Origin: Phaseolibacter flectens ATCC 12775
GTDB lineage: Bacteria > Pseudomonadota > Gammaproteobacteria > Enterobacterales > Enterobacteriaceae
Length of the DNA: 64,000 nt
Direction of reading: 5' to 3'
NCBI RefSeq assembly: GCF_000518745.1
Contig: NZ_JAEE01000009.1
Location: 1-64,000, forward strand
Made by a program: the position numbers and the translations under genes. Positions within the stretch are counted from its first letter, which is position 1; each line of letters begins with the position of its first letter. This document shows, piece after piece, positions 51,218 through 59,975 of the stretch. The notes under the pieces were generated by a model. The model was not told where the DNA came from and made no database searches. It saw only the letters and a list, made by a program, of their open reading frames with translations.

Positions 51218-52213
51218 ATGAAGAAGAAAAGACCTGTCCTTCAGGATGTGGCTGATAGGCTCGGAATTACCAAAATGACCGTTAGCCGTTATTTACGCGA
51301 TCCTAAGCAAGTCTCTGTTGCTCTGGGTGAAAAAATTGCGGTGGTGCTGGACGAATTAGGGTATATCCCTAATCGGGTACCAGATATGTTATCTAACGCA
51401 ACCAGTCATGCGTTAGGCGTGTTATTACCTTCATTAACCAACCATGTTTTTGCTGATGTATTAAAAGGCATAGAAGTCGTGACTGACAAAGCGGGTTATC
51501 AGACGATGGTCGCCCACTATGGTTACAGTGCAGAGAAGGAAGAACGTCAGCTTCGGACATTACTGGGTTGGAATATTGATGGGGTCATTTTGACTGAGAG
51601 GCAGCATACCAGCGCAACCCTGAGAATGCTGGAAGTGGCTGGCATCCCTGTTGTGGAAATTATGGATTCCTCTTCTCCCTTTTTAGATATGGCCGTGGGC
51701 TATGACAATGTTGACGCTGCTTATCAAATGACGCGTCGGATCCTTGCTAAAGGGCACCGCCACACTGTGTATTTGGGGGCTAGATTGGATGAGCGAACCT
51801 TACAACGCCAGCAAGGGTATGAAAAGGCTATGCAAGAGTCTGGACTGACTCCTTTTAGTATGATGAGTGAAGCGCCGTCTTCATTCAGTACAGGGGGGGA
51901 ATTACTGCGTCGGGTGCAGCAGGAATATCCAGAAGTGGACAGTGTATTCTGTACCAATGATGATCTGGCAATTGGTGCCATGTTTGAGTGTCAGCGACAA
52001 GGATTGACTATACCGACTCAAATGGCAATTGCCGGATTCCATGGCCACAATATTACCAGTGTTGTGACACCTGCGGTTGCCACGGTGACGACACCAAGGA
52101 TTGACATTGGTAGTCAGGCGGCACAACTCTTATTATCACGTCTGCAGGGCGAGAAAATCGAGCAGCCAGTCATTGATACAGGCTACCAGATTATTGAAGG
52201 TGGAAGTCTTTGA
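51218..52213 (+). CDS. gntR: Gluconate operon repressor GntR (LacI family)
   Basis: LacI-family repressor of gluconate uptake and phosphorylation genes. It is 331 aa, equal to E. coli. The helix-turn-helix is VLQDVADRLGITKMTVSRYL (about 7-26), hinge helix region NRVPDMLSNATS, and a periplasmic-binding-like sensor domain ending at 331. A matching operator lies just upstream of gntK. Confidence 0.95.
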   Translation: MKKKRPVLQDVADRLGITKMTVSRYLRDPKQVSVALGEKIAVVLDELGYIPNRVPDMLSNATSHALGVLLPSLTNHVFADVLKGIEVVTDKAGYQTMVAHYGYSAEKEERQLRTLLGWNIDGVILTERQHTSATLRMLEVAGIPVVEIMDSSSPFLDMAVGYDNVDAAYQMTRRILAKGHRHTVYLGARLDERTLQRQQGYEKAMQESGLTPFSMMSEAPSSFSTGGELLRRVQQEYPEVDSVFCTNDDLAIGAMFECQRQGLTIPTQMAIAGFHGHNITSVVTPAVATVTTPRIDIGSQAAQLLLSRLQGEKIEQPVIDTGYQIIEGGSL

Positions 52214-52299
52214 GCTGACGGTTATGACACATTTGTACAAGATTCATAGCTGACTTAAACCCCTTATAATATTGAAAACTAGCATCATTTAATGATACG

Positions 52300-52309
52300 T
52301 TATCGGTAA
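52300..52309 (+). promoter_or_regulatory. GntR operator upstream of gntK
   Basis: TTATCGGTAA differs at one base from the palindromic core TTACCGGTAA of E. coli GntR sites. It lies 25 bases ahead of the gntK ATG and just past a possible -35 (TTGAAA at 52272), so a bound repressor would block transcription of gntK. Confidence 0.6.
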
Positions 52310-52333
52310 TACTCAGGATGGGAAAACCGAATT

Positions 52334-52873
52334 ATGATCAACACTGTGGATAATCATTATGTTTTTATTTTCATGGGTGTCTCTGGCAGCGGTAAATCAG
52401 TCGTTGCCAGGAAAATAGCTCAAAAATTGAACACCTCATTTATTGATGGTGATTTTCTTCATCCTAGAGCCAACATTATAAAAATGGCATCAGGCCAAGC
52501 GTTAACGGATGATGATAGGCGGCCTTGGCTGAAGTCACTGAACGATGCGATTTTTGCCATGCAGCGGACTCAGAAAATCTCGCTGCTGGTGTGCTCAGCG
52601 CTCAAAAAATCGTATCGTGATGCGTTAAGAGAAGGTAACTTCAACCTTAAATTTATCTATTTGCAGGGTGATATCGCGACGATTGAAGCGCGAGTGAAAC
52701 AAAGGCAAGGCCATTTTTTTAGACCTGAGTTACTGAAGACGCAGTTTGATAGCCTGCAATCCCCGACTTTAGATGAAAATGACGTTTTTCCCGTTGATAT
52801 TACTCCACCGTTATCGATCGTTATTCAACAAAGTTTGGCAACCATTGAGCATTGTCTTGCGAGCGAAACGTGA
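52334..52873 (+). CDS. gntK: Gluconokinase GntK
   Basis: Phosphorylates gluconate to 6-phosphogluconate, entering the pentose phosphate and Entner-Doudoroff routes. It is 179 aa (E. coli 175). P-loop GVSGSGKSVVA (about 15-25), DGDFLHP, DDDRRPWL and CSALKKSYRD are present. In E. coli gntU (low-affinity gluconate transporter) follows; here it does not, and the next 400 bases have no gene. Confidence 0.95.
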   Translation: MINTVDNHYVFIFMGVSGSGKSVVARKIAQKLNTSFIDGDFLHPRANIIKMASGQALTDDDRRPWLKSLNDAIFAMQRTQKISLLVCSALKKSYRDALREGNFNLKFIYLQGDIATIEARVKQRQGHFFRPELLKTQFDSLQSPTLDENDVFPVDITPPLSIVIQQSLATIEHCLASET

Positions 52874-53273
52874 CCGAGACTATCATTATTTTTGTCTTGA
52901 TGGCAGGTTAGACTGATCAGTAGGGGCGATGTCTTGCCTTTGGATCGCTGTCGTTGCAGCATGATGTGCTTTCTGATTTTTGCATTCGTTTATGCCATGA
53001 CTGGCGAGAGGGGCTGCACTCGCCCTGCACATTGAATGCAGTCGAAGTGTATTGCTACAGGCTGAGCAGAAGGAGAAGCTGGATAAGAGGCATGTTCGCA
53101 TTCCTTGCTTGCGACTTTGGTCTTCGCGTTTTGCCGCATCATTTGGTTAACAGGTTAGCGAGACGATAACAGAGTGTGAGGAGGGGGGATTCGGTGCGTG
53201 ATAAACGAGTAGAGGCACCGCCATCGGTAGAACAAAGCCAGCAAAATCGAGCAATCTGGCTTTGTGGTGCAGG
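52874..53273. other. Gene-free region between gntK and glpD
   Basis: About 400 bases between convergent gntK and glpD. Open frames on both strands (52886-53101 minus, 52954-53169 plus) show no start signal or family. The right end holds a glpD terminator hairpin. The gntU and glg genes found around here in E. coli are missing, so this may be deletion scar. Confidence 0.4.
53233..53264 (-). terminator. glpD terminator hairpin
   Basis: CAAAGCCAG (53233-53241) and CTGGCTTTG (53256-53264) form a 9-bp stem with a 14-base loop, ten bases past the glpD stop on the minus strand. Only a short TT follows. Confidence 0.55.
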
Positions 53274-54761
53274 TTAGGATTGATGATATTTTTTTAACCA
53301 TTCCCGGAGGGTATTTTGCTGTTGTTCATTCAGCCAAATACCTTGTTTAGTCCGACGCCAAATCGCGTCCTCCAAATGATAGACCCATTCATGTTCGACC
53401 AGATAACGCAATTCGGCTTCATAAAATTCATGGCCAAAATTTTGTCCCAAATCCTCTAACTGGTGAATGTCTTTGAGTAAGGTTTCCGTACAACTGCCGT
53501 AGGTGGTTGCATAATGCCAACTCAATGTTTCATTCAGGAAGGGGTATTTCTGACGTAAATAATTGGCATAGTGTTCACGGGTGCCAGAGAGGTAACCTCC
53601 GGGCAGGACAGCATGACGGGTCCAAGCAGGGCCAGCCTCTGGGTAGTAACGGGCGAGTTTCTCCATGGCATGTTCTGCCAGTTTACGATACGTGGTTAAC
53701 TTACCACCAAAAACCGATAATAGAGGAGCTTTACCTTGATCATCGTGCAGATCAAGGGTGTAATCGCGAGTAATTGCTTGGGGAGAATCAGATTCATCAT
53801 CGCATAAAGGACGTACTCCAGAATAACTCCAGAGAATGTCGCTTTCGGCGATAGGCTGGCTGAAGTGAGTGTTATAAACGTCCAACAAATAATCAATCTC
53901 TTTTTGTTCAATCTGTACTTTGGACGGGTCACCATGGTATTCGACATCGGTGGTACCAATGATAGAGAATTCTTTCATCCATGGGATCACGAAGACAATA
54001 CGATGATCTGTATTTTGTAGAATATAGGCTTGAGGTTGCTCGGAAATGCGCTTGATAACGATATGGCTGCCTTTAATTAGGCGTATGCCGTAGGGGGAGG
54101 GCAGCTGCATTTGTTGATCGAATAATGATTTAACCCAAGGCCCCGTTGCATTGACCAGACCTTTGGCCTGCCATTGCCGTTGCTCACCGGTGATTTGATT
54201 TTCAGTGGTCACCTGCCAAAGCCCATGACTGCGCCATGCTTGAGTGACGCGCGTCTGTGTATGGACTTCGCCGCCTTTTTGTCGCACCTGTTGGGCATTG
54301 GCCACGACCAAGCGTGCATCATCAACCCAACAATCCGAGTATTCAAAGCCCTGAGTGATCTCACTTTTTAATAATGAGTTTTGTTGAAAGTTAATTTTCT
54401 TCGCGGGAGGTAACCGGGTTCGGCGTCCGAGGTGGTCATATAAAAATAATCCCAGTCGGATCATCCAAGCTGGACGCAAATGGGGTTGGTGAGGCAGTCT
54501 GAAACGCATCGGGAAGGCGAGATGAGGCGCCATACTCATTAATACTTCCCGTTCGGCAAGTGCTTCACTGACAAGACGGAATTCATAGTGTTCCAGATAG
54601 CGTAAGCCGCCATGAATCAATTTCGAACTGGCTGATGATGTTGCGCAGGCAACGTCGTTCGCTTCTAACAAGACGACAGATAAGCCTCGGCCAGCCGCAT
54701 CTGCAGCAATACCAGAGCCATTAATGCCACCGCCAATCACGATTAAATCTTTGGTTTCCAT
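53274..54761 (-). CDS. glpD: Aerobic glycerol-3-phosphate dehydrogenase GlpD
   Basis: FAD-dependent membrane-associated enzyme oxidising glycerol-3-phosphate to DHAP and feeding electrons to ubiquinone. It is 495 aa (E. coli 501). The FAD motif is VIGGGINGSGIAADAAGRG (about 9-27), followed by SSASSKLIHGGLRYLE and, near 315, SYSGVRPL. AGAGG six bases ahead supports the start at 54761, 15 codons inside the longest frame. A perfect GlpR operator lies 27 bases upstream. Divergent from glpEGR. Confidence 0.97.
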   Translation of the reverse strand: METKDLIVIGGGINGSGIAADAAGRGLSVVLLEANDVACATSSASSKLIHGGLRYLEHYEFRLVSEALAEREVLMSMAPHLAFPMRFRLPHQPHLRPAWMIRLGLFLYDHLGRRTRLPPAKKINFQQNSLLKSEITQGFEYSDCWVDDARLVVANAQQVRQKGGEVHTQTRVTQAWRSHGLWQVTTENQITGEQRQWQAKGLVNATGPWVKSLFDQQMQLPSPYGIRLIKGSHIVIKRISEQPQAYILQNTDHRIVFVIPWMKEFSIIGTTDVEYHGDPSKVQIEQKEIDYLLDVYNTHFSQPIAESDILWSYSGVRPLCDDESDSPQAITRDYTLDLHDDQGKAPLLSVFGGKLTTYRKLAEHAMEKLARYYPEAGPAWTRHAVLPGGYLSGTREHYANYLRQKYPFLNETLSWHYATTYGSCTETLLKDIHQLEDLGQNFGHEFYEAELRYLVEHEWVYHLEDAIWRRTKQGIWLNEQQQNTLREWLKKYHQS

Positions 54762-54787
54762 AGATACCTCTGTATTGCTTAGTAAAA

Positions 54788-54807
54788 AATGTTCGTTTTC
54801 GAACATT
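54788..54807. promoter_or_regulatory. GlpR operator at glpD
   Basis: AATGTTCG TTTT CGAACATT, a perfect 20-base palindrome that fits the GlpR consensus (WATKYTCGWT-WCGAMCATW). A -10-like TATATT for glpD (minus strand, 54813-54808) adjoins it, so the operator covers the transcription start region. GlpR is encoded 1.4 kb away. Confidence 0.88.
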
Positions 54808-54976
54808 AATATAATCGGAAAAAAACATTTTTACCATTATTTAACCAAAATAAAACATTGATAATTGATAATTGATTATTTTTAAAGAAGAAATAATTGC
54901 AATAACGCAATGATTCATCAGAGAGTAAACTGGGTTACAATACTCACAATAGATCCCATAAAGAAAGGCAATGATG

Positions 54977-55315
54977 ATGCAAAATTATCAATGTATTGAT
55001 GTAACTGAGAGCGCTGAATGGTTAAAACACGGGGCTTGTCTAGTTGATATTCGAGAACCTTCCATTTTCAAATATCAACACGCCGAAGGTGCAGTGAATT
55101 TAACCAGCCAGACCTTAGCGCAATTTATCGCCGATACCGATCCTGAAAGGCCGATCTTAGTGATGTGTTACCACGGTATCAGCAGTAAAAATGCAGCAGA
55201 ATTTATTTATAATCAAGGCTTCAAGCATGTCTACAGTATCGATGGTGGGTTTAATGCGTGGCGCAGCAAATACCCCGAGACCCTTGTGAGTGATTCTGGT
55301 GCCGATATTGTTTGA
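54977..55315 (+). CDS. glpE: Thiosulfate sulfurtransferase GlpE (rhodanese)
   Basis: Single-domain rhodanese, 112 aa (E. coli 108). The active-site loop is CYHGISS with Cys64; DIREPSIF and YSIDGGFNAW are conserved. Three consecutive ATG codons (54971, 54974, 54977) occur; AAAGG at 54964-54968 best suits the third, which also aligns with E. coli. First gene of glpEGR. Confidence 0.95.
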   Translation: MQNYQCIDVTESAEWLKHGACLVDIREPSIFKYQHAEGAVNLTSQTLAQFIADTDPERPILVMCYHGISSKNAAEFIYNQGFKHVYSIDGGFNAWRSKYPETLVSDSGADIV

Positions 55316-55339
55316 TATTTTAATTAAAAGAAGGTTTCA

Positions 55340-56173
55340 ATGATCAAAGTTACACAATTTGCGAATGGCAGGGTGGCCCAAGCGTTCATCGATTATATGG
55401 CTACCCACAACGTTAAGTTGGTGCTAGAACGTCAAGAACAGTCATACGCTTTATTACTGAAGGATGGAGCGCAGTTAGCATTGGTGCAAGCCGAGTTGGC
55501 AAAATTTATTAAAGAGCCGGACGCAGAACGTTATATGGCTGCCAGCTGGCAAAAAGGTACGACACGTTCAAACTTACATTACCAAGGAATACCTCTTTGG
55601 AAGCAAATCATTGCAAGAGCGGGTCCATTGACCCTATCCATTATGGTATTGGCTGTGGCTGTGTACCTTTATAACCTATTGAGTGGTTACAGTCTGGTGA
55701 TCCCCTTGAGCTGGCCTGACGGTCCAGCACAATATTTTCAGTTATGGCGTTGGTTCAGTCATGCACTCCTCCATTTTGGATTGATGCATATTCTATTTAA
55801 TATGTTGTGGTGGTGGTATCTTGGCGGGGTGGTAGAGAAACGATTAGGTTCGGGCAAGCTAGTAGTTTTGTTGTTAATTCCATCATTATTGAGTGGTTGG
55901 ATGCAGGTTAAATATAGCGGCGCGGTGTTTGGAGGAATGGATGGTGTCGTCTATGCTCTTATGGGATATAGCTGGCTTTGGGGGCAGCGCATTCCTTCTA
56001 AAGGTATTCATCTTGAATCTGGTCTGTTGGTCTTTGTACTCATTTGGTTATTGCTTGGCTATTACGGTGTATTTGGACAACCCATGTCGACGATGGCCAA
56101 CTTGATGGGCCTAGTCATTGGTTTGATGATGGCATGGACCGATACCCATGCTGAGCTCAAACGTACCTCCTAG
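55340..56173 (+). CDS. glpG: Rhomboid-family protein GlpG, catalytic dyad missing
   Basis: Polytopic inner-membrane rhomboid, 277 aa (E. coli GlpG 276, an intramembrane serine protease). The cytoplasmic N-terminal domain (residues 1-85) and six membrane helices are kept, and residue numbering equals E. coli. His150 and Asn154 of the oxyanion region (LMHILFN) are present. Both dyad residues are changed: codon 201 is GAT (Asp) in GGMDGVVYALMGY where E. coli has Ser in GGLSGVVYALMGY, and codon 254 is AAC (Asn) in MANLMGLVIGL where E. coli has His in GAHIAGLAVGL. The reading frame is intact and neighbours are normal, so this looks like a pseudoprotease rather than a broken gene. Lies between glpE and glpR. 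Confidence 0.93.
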   Translation: MIKVTQFANGRVAQAFIDYMATHNVKLVLERQEQSYALLLKDGAQLALVQAELAKFIKEPDAERYMAASWQKGTTRSNLHYQGIPLWKQIIARAGPLTLSIMVLAVAVYLYNLLSGYSLVIPLSWPDGPAQYFQLWRWFSHALLHFGLMHILFNMLWWWYLGGVVEKRLGSGKLVVLLLIPSLLSGWMQVKYSGAVFGGMDGVVYALMGYSWLWGQRIPSKGIHLESGLLVFVLIWLLLGYYGVFGQPMSTMANLMGLVIGLMMAWTDTHAELKRTS

Positions 56174-56211
56174 CTTAAGACAGCGTAGGCATACTGAAAG
56201 GAGTAAAGGCT

Positions 56212-56970
56212 TTGAAGCAGAGCAAGCGTCACGATGCCATTGTTGAACAGGTTCAGCAATGTGGTTATGTCAGTACAGAAGAGCTGGTGGCCCAGTTTAA
56301 GGTCAGTGCTCAGACAATACGTCGTGATTTAAACGATCTTGCTGCACAAAAGCGGATCTTGCGCCATCATGGTGGGGCGGCCTTACCATCGAGTGCGGAA
56401 AATGCGGCTTGGCAAGATCGCAGATTAATGCACTCTGAAGCAAAATCAAGGATTGCCGCACGTGTTGCTCAGCAGATCCCCGATGGTGCGACTTTATTTA
56501 TCGATATTGGGACAACGCCTGAAGCTGTCGCTCATGCGTTGTTGTCTCACCGTCACTTACAGATTGTGACCAACAATTTAAATGTCGCACAGATTATGTC
56601 TACCAATAGCAGTTTTAGAGTTTTTATCGCTGGGGGAGAAATTCGCTCTAGAGATGGGGGGATCATGGGGGAGGCGACGTTAGACAGCATTGCACAATTT
56701 CGTCTTGATTACGGTATTCTTGGTATCAGTGGTATTGATAAGGATGGCACGTTGCTGGAATTTGATTATCATGAGGTACGCACCAAGCAGGCGATCATTG
56801 CGAATTCTCGCTGTGCGATTTTAGTTGCCGATCACTCCAAATTTGGCCGAAATGCCATGGTTAATCTGGGGGGGATCCAGCGATTTGACTACCTCTACAC
56901 CGATAAAAACCCGTCTGCAGAAATGCAGCAGGTTATTACCGAAGCTCAGGTGATATTGGAAGTCTGTTAA
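56212..56970 (+). CDS. glpR: Glycerol-3-phosphate regulon repressor GlpR (DeoR family)
   Basis: DeoR-type repressor relieved by glycerol-3-phosphate; 252 aa, same as E. coli. The HTH (YVSTEELVAQFKVSAQTIRRDL) lies at about residues 18-39 and the sensor domain includes LFIDIGTTPEAVAHALL and VTNNLNVAQ. The start is TTG with AAGGAG upstream. It ends the glpEGR operon; a hairpin separates it from convergent nfuA. Its predicted operator is seen at glpD. Confidence 0.95.
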   Translation: MKQSKRHDAIVEQVQQCGYVSTEELVAQFKVSAQTIRRDLNDLAAQKRILRHHGGAALPSSAENAAWQDRRLMHSEAKSRIAARVAQQIPDGATLFIDIGTTPEAVAHALLSHRHLQIVTNNLNVAQIMSTNSSFRVFIAGGEIRSRDGGIMGEATLDSIAQFRLDYGILGISGIDKDGTLLEFDYHEVRTKQAIIANSRCAILVADHSKFGRNAMVNLGGIQRFDYLYTDKNPSAEMQQVITEAQVILEVC

Positions 56971-56976
56971 AAATGC

Positions 56977-56996
56977 AAACCTCAGTACTGAGGTTT
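56977..56996. terminator. Bidirectional terminator between glpR and nfuA
   Basis: AAACCTCA GTAC TGAGGTTT: 8-bp perfect stem with a four-base loop, seven bases after glpR and three before nfuA's stop. Read leftward it is followed by GCATTTTTAAC, a usable T-run for nfuA. Confidence 0.75.
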
Positions 56997-56999
56997 CAA

Positions 57000-57575
57000 T
57001 TAATAGTATGAATGTTCACCTGGTTGGTGTTCTGTTTGGTCTTTAACACCGCGTAGCTCTGGAAAGGCGATCAATAACTCTTTCTCAATGCCTTCTTTTA
57101 GCGTGACATCCACCATCGAACAGCCATTACATCCACCGCCAAATTGCAGAATGGCATAACCGTCTTCAGTGATTTCCATCAGTGACACGCGACCACCATG
57201 GCTTGCCAGTTGGGGATTAACTTGTGCTTGAATATGATAATCAACCCGATCTAATAATGGCGCATCATCGGCGACCTTACGCATTTTTGCATTGGGTGCT
57301 TTCAAGGTAAGCTGTGAACCCAGATTATCGGTGACAAAGTCTATTTCAGCTTCTTCCAGATAGGGGGCACTGAGTTTATCAACGTAAGCGGTGAGATGTT
57401 CAAATTCCAGTGCAGTATCAGTACTTTCCACTGCATCAACGGGACAATAGGAGACACCACATTCTGCGCTCGGCGTTCCCGGATTAATCACAAAGACGCG
57501 GATCTGAGTACCAGGAAGTTGGTTGGCTAATAATTTAGCGAAATGTTGTTGTGCTGCATCAGAAATACGGATCAT
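57000..57575 (-). CDS. nfuA: Fe-S biogenesis protein NfuA
   Basis: Carrier of [4Fe-4S] clusters, important under oxidative stress and iron limitation. It is 191 aa, the same as E. coli. The degenerate A-type N-terminal domain (1-95) lacks its cluster cysteines as usual; the C-terminal Nfu domain has GGGCNGCSM with Cys149 and Cys152. Downstream of gntX on the same strand, 60 bases apart. Confidence 0.97.
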   Translation of the reverse strand: MIRISDAAQQHFAKLLANQLPGTQIRVFVINPGTPSAECGVSYCPVDAVESTDTALEFEHLTAYVDKLSAPYLEEAEIDFVTDNLGSQLTLKAPNAKMRKVADDAPLLDRVDYHIQAQVNPQLASHGGRVSLMEITEDGYAILQFGGGCNGCSMVDVTLKEGIEKELLIAFPELRGVKDQTEHQPGEHSYY

Positions 57576-57635
57576 AGCATTAGCTCAAAGTTGACTTAAG
57601 TACCAGTAAATTATAATACGCCCATCCCTCCTACT

Positions 57636-58319
57636 CTACAAGGTACGACAGACACAGCATAATTGAATTGTTTTGGCTCCGGAATCGGTCAGTTGTTGTG
57701 CGATGGCAGTAGCGGTATTGCCCGTGGTAACCACATCATCCAGTAACAAAATATGTTTACCCCTAACCGATTGGGTCAGCGTAAAGGCTTGGTGGGTATT
57801 CCTTGTACGCTGACGACGTGATAAACGGTGCTGGCGGGAAGTCGCGCGGTGCCGCTGTATGGCATAAGGCCAATAAGGGCAGGCCAACCAGTGTGCGAGT
57901 GGACTGGCCAGCAGTATTGTCTGATTAAACCCCCGAAACCAATGACGATGATGATGCAACGGCACTGATAACAGCAGATCCGGGGTTGGCAATAATAACC
58001 GCCTGCGGTATTGCAGATAGCTTAACAAAATCAGACGAGCCAGCATGACTGCATGTGTGGTTTGGCGTTTAAATTTTAATAAATGTATCAATTTATTCAG
58101 TGGTGATTGATAAGGGCCAACGCAAATCAACCACTGCCAAGCAGGGGGATGTAATAAACACCGCCCACATTCTGGGTAAAACGTTGCTGCGGGTAACGCG
58201 CAGCGATAACAGACGACAGGTAGTGCTGGCAAATGACGTTGACACCAACTGCAGATTCCGATGGTAACTTGCCATACTGGCAGATGGCAGATCCAGCAGT
58301 AACTTTTGATTGATGGCAT
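57636..58319 (-). CDS. gntX: ComF/GntX-family phosphoribosyltransferase-like protein
   Basis: GntX/ComF family protein used for DNA uptake and catabolism of DNA in relatives; 227 aa, the same as E. coli GntX. N-terminal zinc-ribbon cysteines (CWIC, CSWC, CYRC, CGRC) and a C-terminal phosphoribosyltransferase loop LLLDDVVTTGNTATAIAQ. The frame is open 25 codons upstream into bioH's leader; ATG 58319 matches E. coli. Divergent from bioH with 34 bases between. Confidence 0.92.
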   Translation of the reverse strand: MPSIKSYCWICHLPVWQVTIGICSWCQRHLPALPVVCYRCALPAATFYPECGRCLLHPPAWQWLICVGPYQSPLNKLIHLLKFKRQTTHAVMLARLILLSYLQYRRRLLLPTPDLLLSVPLHHHRHWFRGFNQTILLASPLAHWLACPYWPYAIQRHRATSRQHRLSRRQRTRNTHQAFTLTQSVRGKHILLLDDVVTTGNTATAIAQQLTDSGAKTIQLCCVCRTL

Positions 58320-58353
58320 AATTGATATCCTTGATAGCAGGAGAGCGGTGATT

Positions 58354-59124
58354 ATGAAGATACAGGTCGACATACTGGGAGAGGGAAAGCACAATCTTGT
58401 GATGCTCCACGGTTGGGGATTAAATTCTGCTGTCTGGACTACATTGCTTTCGAGACTTAGGCCGTATTTTTGTATTCACTTGGTCGATTTACCCGGCTAT
58501 GGGGCCAGTCAACCGTCAGTGCCTTTAGATTTAACTGAAATGGCGAAGCAGGTTACCCATTGTCTTCCCGCAGAAAGTCATGTTCTCGGCTGGTCATTCG
58601 GTGGATTATTGGCAACACAATTGGCCTTGGATTTTCCTTCAAAGATCAAGACAGTGATTAATGTTGGCTCATCACCGTGCTTTAGCCAGCAAGCCGGTTG
58701 GCCGGGTATGCGTTTAGCGGTGATGGAAAATTTTCGACAACAGCTACAACATCACTACCAGAGAACGGTCGATCGTTTTATTGCGTTACAGACCTTGGGG
58801 ACGCCCAGTGCTAAACAAGATGCACGGCAACTGCGGCAGGTTATTGCCTCACACCCCCTGGCCAGTGAAGCGATCCTTAATAAGGGATTGGCGATCTTAA
58901 CCTGTACGGATCTAAGGTGCGAGTTAATGTCGCTAACACAACCGTTTTTACGCGTGTATGGTCAGTTGGATGCCTTGGTACCTGTGGCTATTGCCTCGAT
59001 GGTGGATGGCATCAGTCGGCATTGTCACTCCGTGATCATTGAGCAGGCCGGTCATGCCCCTTTTCTTTCACATCCCGATGAATTTAGTGAGATACTGATC
59101 TCATTTATTCATCAGTATCAATGA
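58354..59124 (+). CDS. bioH: Pimeloyl-[acyl-carrier protein] methyl ester esterase BioH
   Basis: Carboxylesterase that releases methanol from pimeloyl-ACP methyl ester for biotin synthesis. It is 256 aa as in E. coli. Oxyanion LHGWGLN, nucleophile Ser81 in GWSFGG, Asp in VYGQLDALVP and His in QAGHAPFLSHP make the full alpha/beta hydrolase triad. GGAG ten bases before ATG 58354. Confidence 0.96.
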   Translation: MKIQVDILGEGKHNLVMLHGWGLNSAVWTTLLSRLRPYFCIHLVDLPGYGASQPSVPLDLTEMAKQVTHCLPAESHVLGWSFGGLLATQLALDFPSKIKTVINVGSSPCFSQQAGWPGMRLAVMENFRQQLQHHYQRTVDRFIALQTLGTPSAKQDARQLRQVIASHPLASEAILNKGLAILTCTDLRCELMSLTQPFLRVYGQLDALVPVAIASMVDGISRHCHSVIIEQAGHAPFLSHPDEFSEILISFIHQYQ

Positions 59125-59247
59125 AAATAATGAGGCGCTATTAAAAAAGACAGCTGCTCTCTTGTTTTCAGGCTAAATTAGACAGGGTGATTTTGATCCC
59201 ATGATCAGAACGTGATTGGTGCGAATTTAATCTAAAAGGAGTTTTAT

Positions 59248-59517
59248 ATGAAAAAGTTAACACTGAACAGCTTGATTATCTGTGCGGGGTTTGTGGCGGT
59301 TTCGGCCATGGCTGCGAAAGAGGTGACTCAGGCACAAGTTGATAAGATGCAGTTGCAATCTTTAGGTACTGTGGATACCACTGCACAAACCAGTGATCCC
59401 ATGGATGCGAAACGTGTACTGTCTAAACTGGCTGATCAAAAAGGTGGCAAGTATTTCCGCATTATTGCTGCTCGTGAGGGCGGTAGAGTGAGTGCCATTG
59501 CTGAGGTGTATAAGTAA
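59248..59517 (+). CDS. DUF1471 (YhcN/BhsA-like) secreted protein
   Basis: Periplasmic small protein, 89 aa. Signal peptide to about residue 22 (SAMA before AKEVT); DUF1471 domain MQLQSLGTVDTTAQTS and KYFRIIAAREGGRVSAIAEVYK (partial) with the typical end. AAAAGGAG lies nine bases before ATG. Related to the protein at 25392 but longer; its function is unknown. Stand-alone gene after bioH. Confidence 0.88.
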   Translation: MKKLTLNSLIICAGFVAVSAMAAKEVTQAQVDKMQLQSLGTVDTTAQTSDPMDAKRVLSKLADQKGGKYFRIIAAREGGRVSAIAEVYK

Positions 59518-59627
59518 TAAACGGATGTCTGACTTATCCTCATCATGGGCAGTATTTTCTCTTTTGTCGTTGTTTACGATAAGAGCGAAACGACTTTTAT
59601 GGATCCTGACTCAAATAAGGTTAAGTA

Positions 59628-59915
59628 ATGAATAAAGCAATTAATGTGATAGCCGTGATCACGGCCTTACCCGGTCATGTGACACAGGTCGAGCAGGCTT
59701 TGCGTGAGTGTGAGAGCGCGGTTCAGCATGAACCGGGTTGTGAATTTTATCAGCTAAACCGTGATTTACATCACGCGGATCAGTTTATTATGCTTGAGCG
59801 CTGGCACAGTGTCGAAATGTTAGAGCAACACAAGCTTGCGACGGCATTTATCAAACTGAACCAGCAATTGGCGGACAAAGCGAAGGTGGACATCCGAGTG
59901 GCGCAGCCATTATAG
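59628..59915 (+). CDS. Antibiotic biosynthesis monooxygenase (ABM) domain protein
   Basis: Small ferredoxin-like ABM-fold protein, 95 aa, akin to the E. coli quinol monooxygenase YgiN family. The pattern NVIAVITALPGHVTQVEQAL, HEPGCEFYQLNRD, FIMLERWHSVEMLEQH is that of the family, which usually forms dimers. No signal peptide. Its substrate cannot be judged. A terminator shared with tex follows. Confidence 0.85.
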   Translation: MNKAINVIAVITALPGHVTQVEQALRECESAVQHEPGCEFYQLNRDLHHADQFIMLERWHSVEMLEQHKLATAFIKLNQQLADKAKVDIRVAQPL

Positions 59916-59944
59916 TTGGCCACATTGAGATATTCGCCTTGTAG

Positions 59945-59968
59945 CCAGCCGCATTTTGCGGCTGGTTT
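59945..59968. terminator. Bidirectional terminator between the ABM gene and tex
   Basis: CCAGCCGC (59945-59952)/GCGGCTGG (59958-59965), loop ATTTT, then TTT. It lies in the 60-base gap between the two convergent genes. Confidence 0.75.
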
Positions 59969-59975
59969 ACTGCAT

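Noticed and set aside
52886-53101. 71-codon minus-strand frame between gntK and glpD
   Set aside because: No start signal and overlaps another chance frame on the other strand; composition does not suggest coding.
58306-58394. Overlapping long starts for bioH and gntX
   Set aside because: Both extended frames read across the short divergent promoter region; the internal ATGs match E. coli protein lengths exactly.
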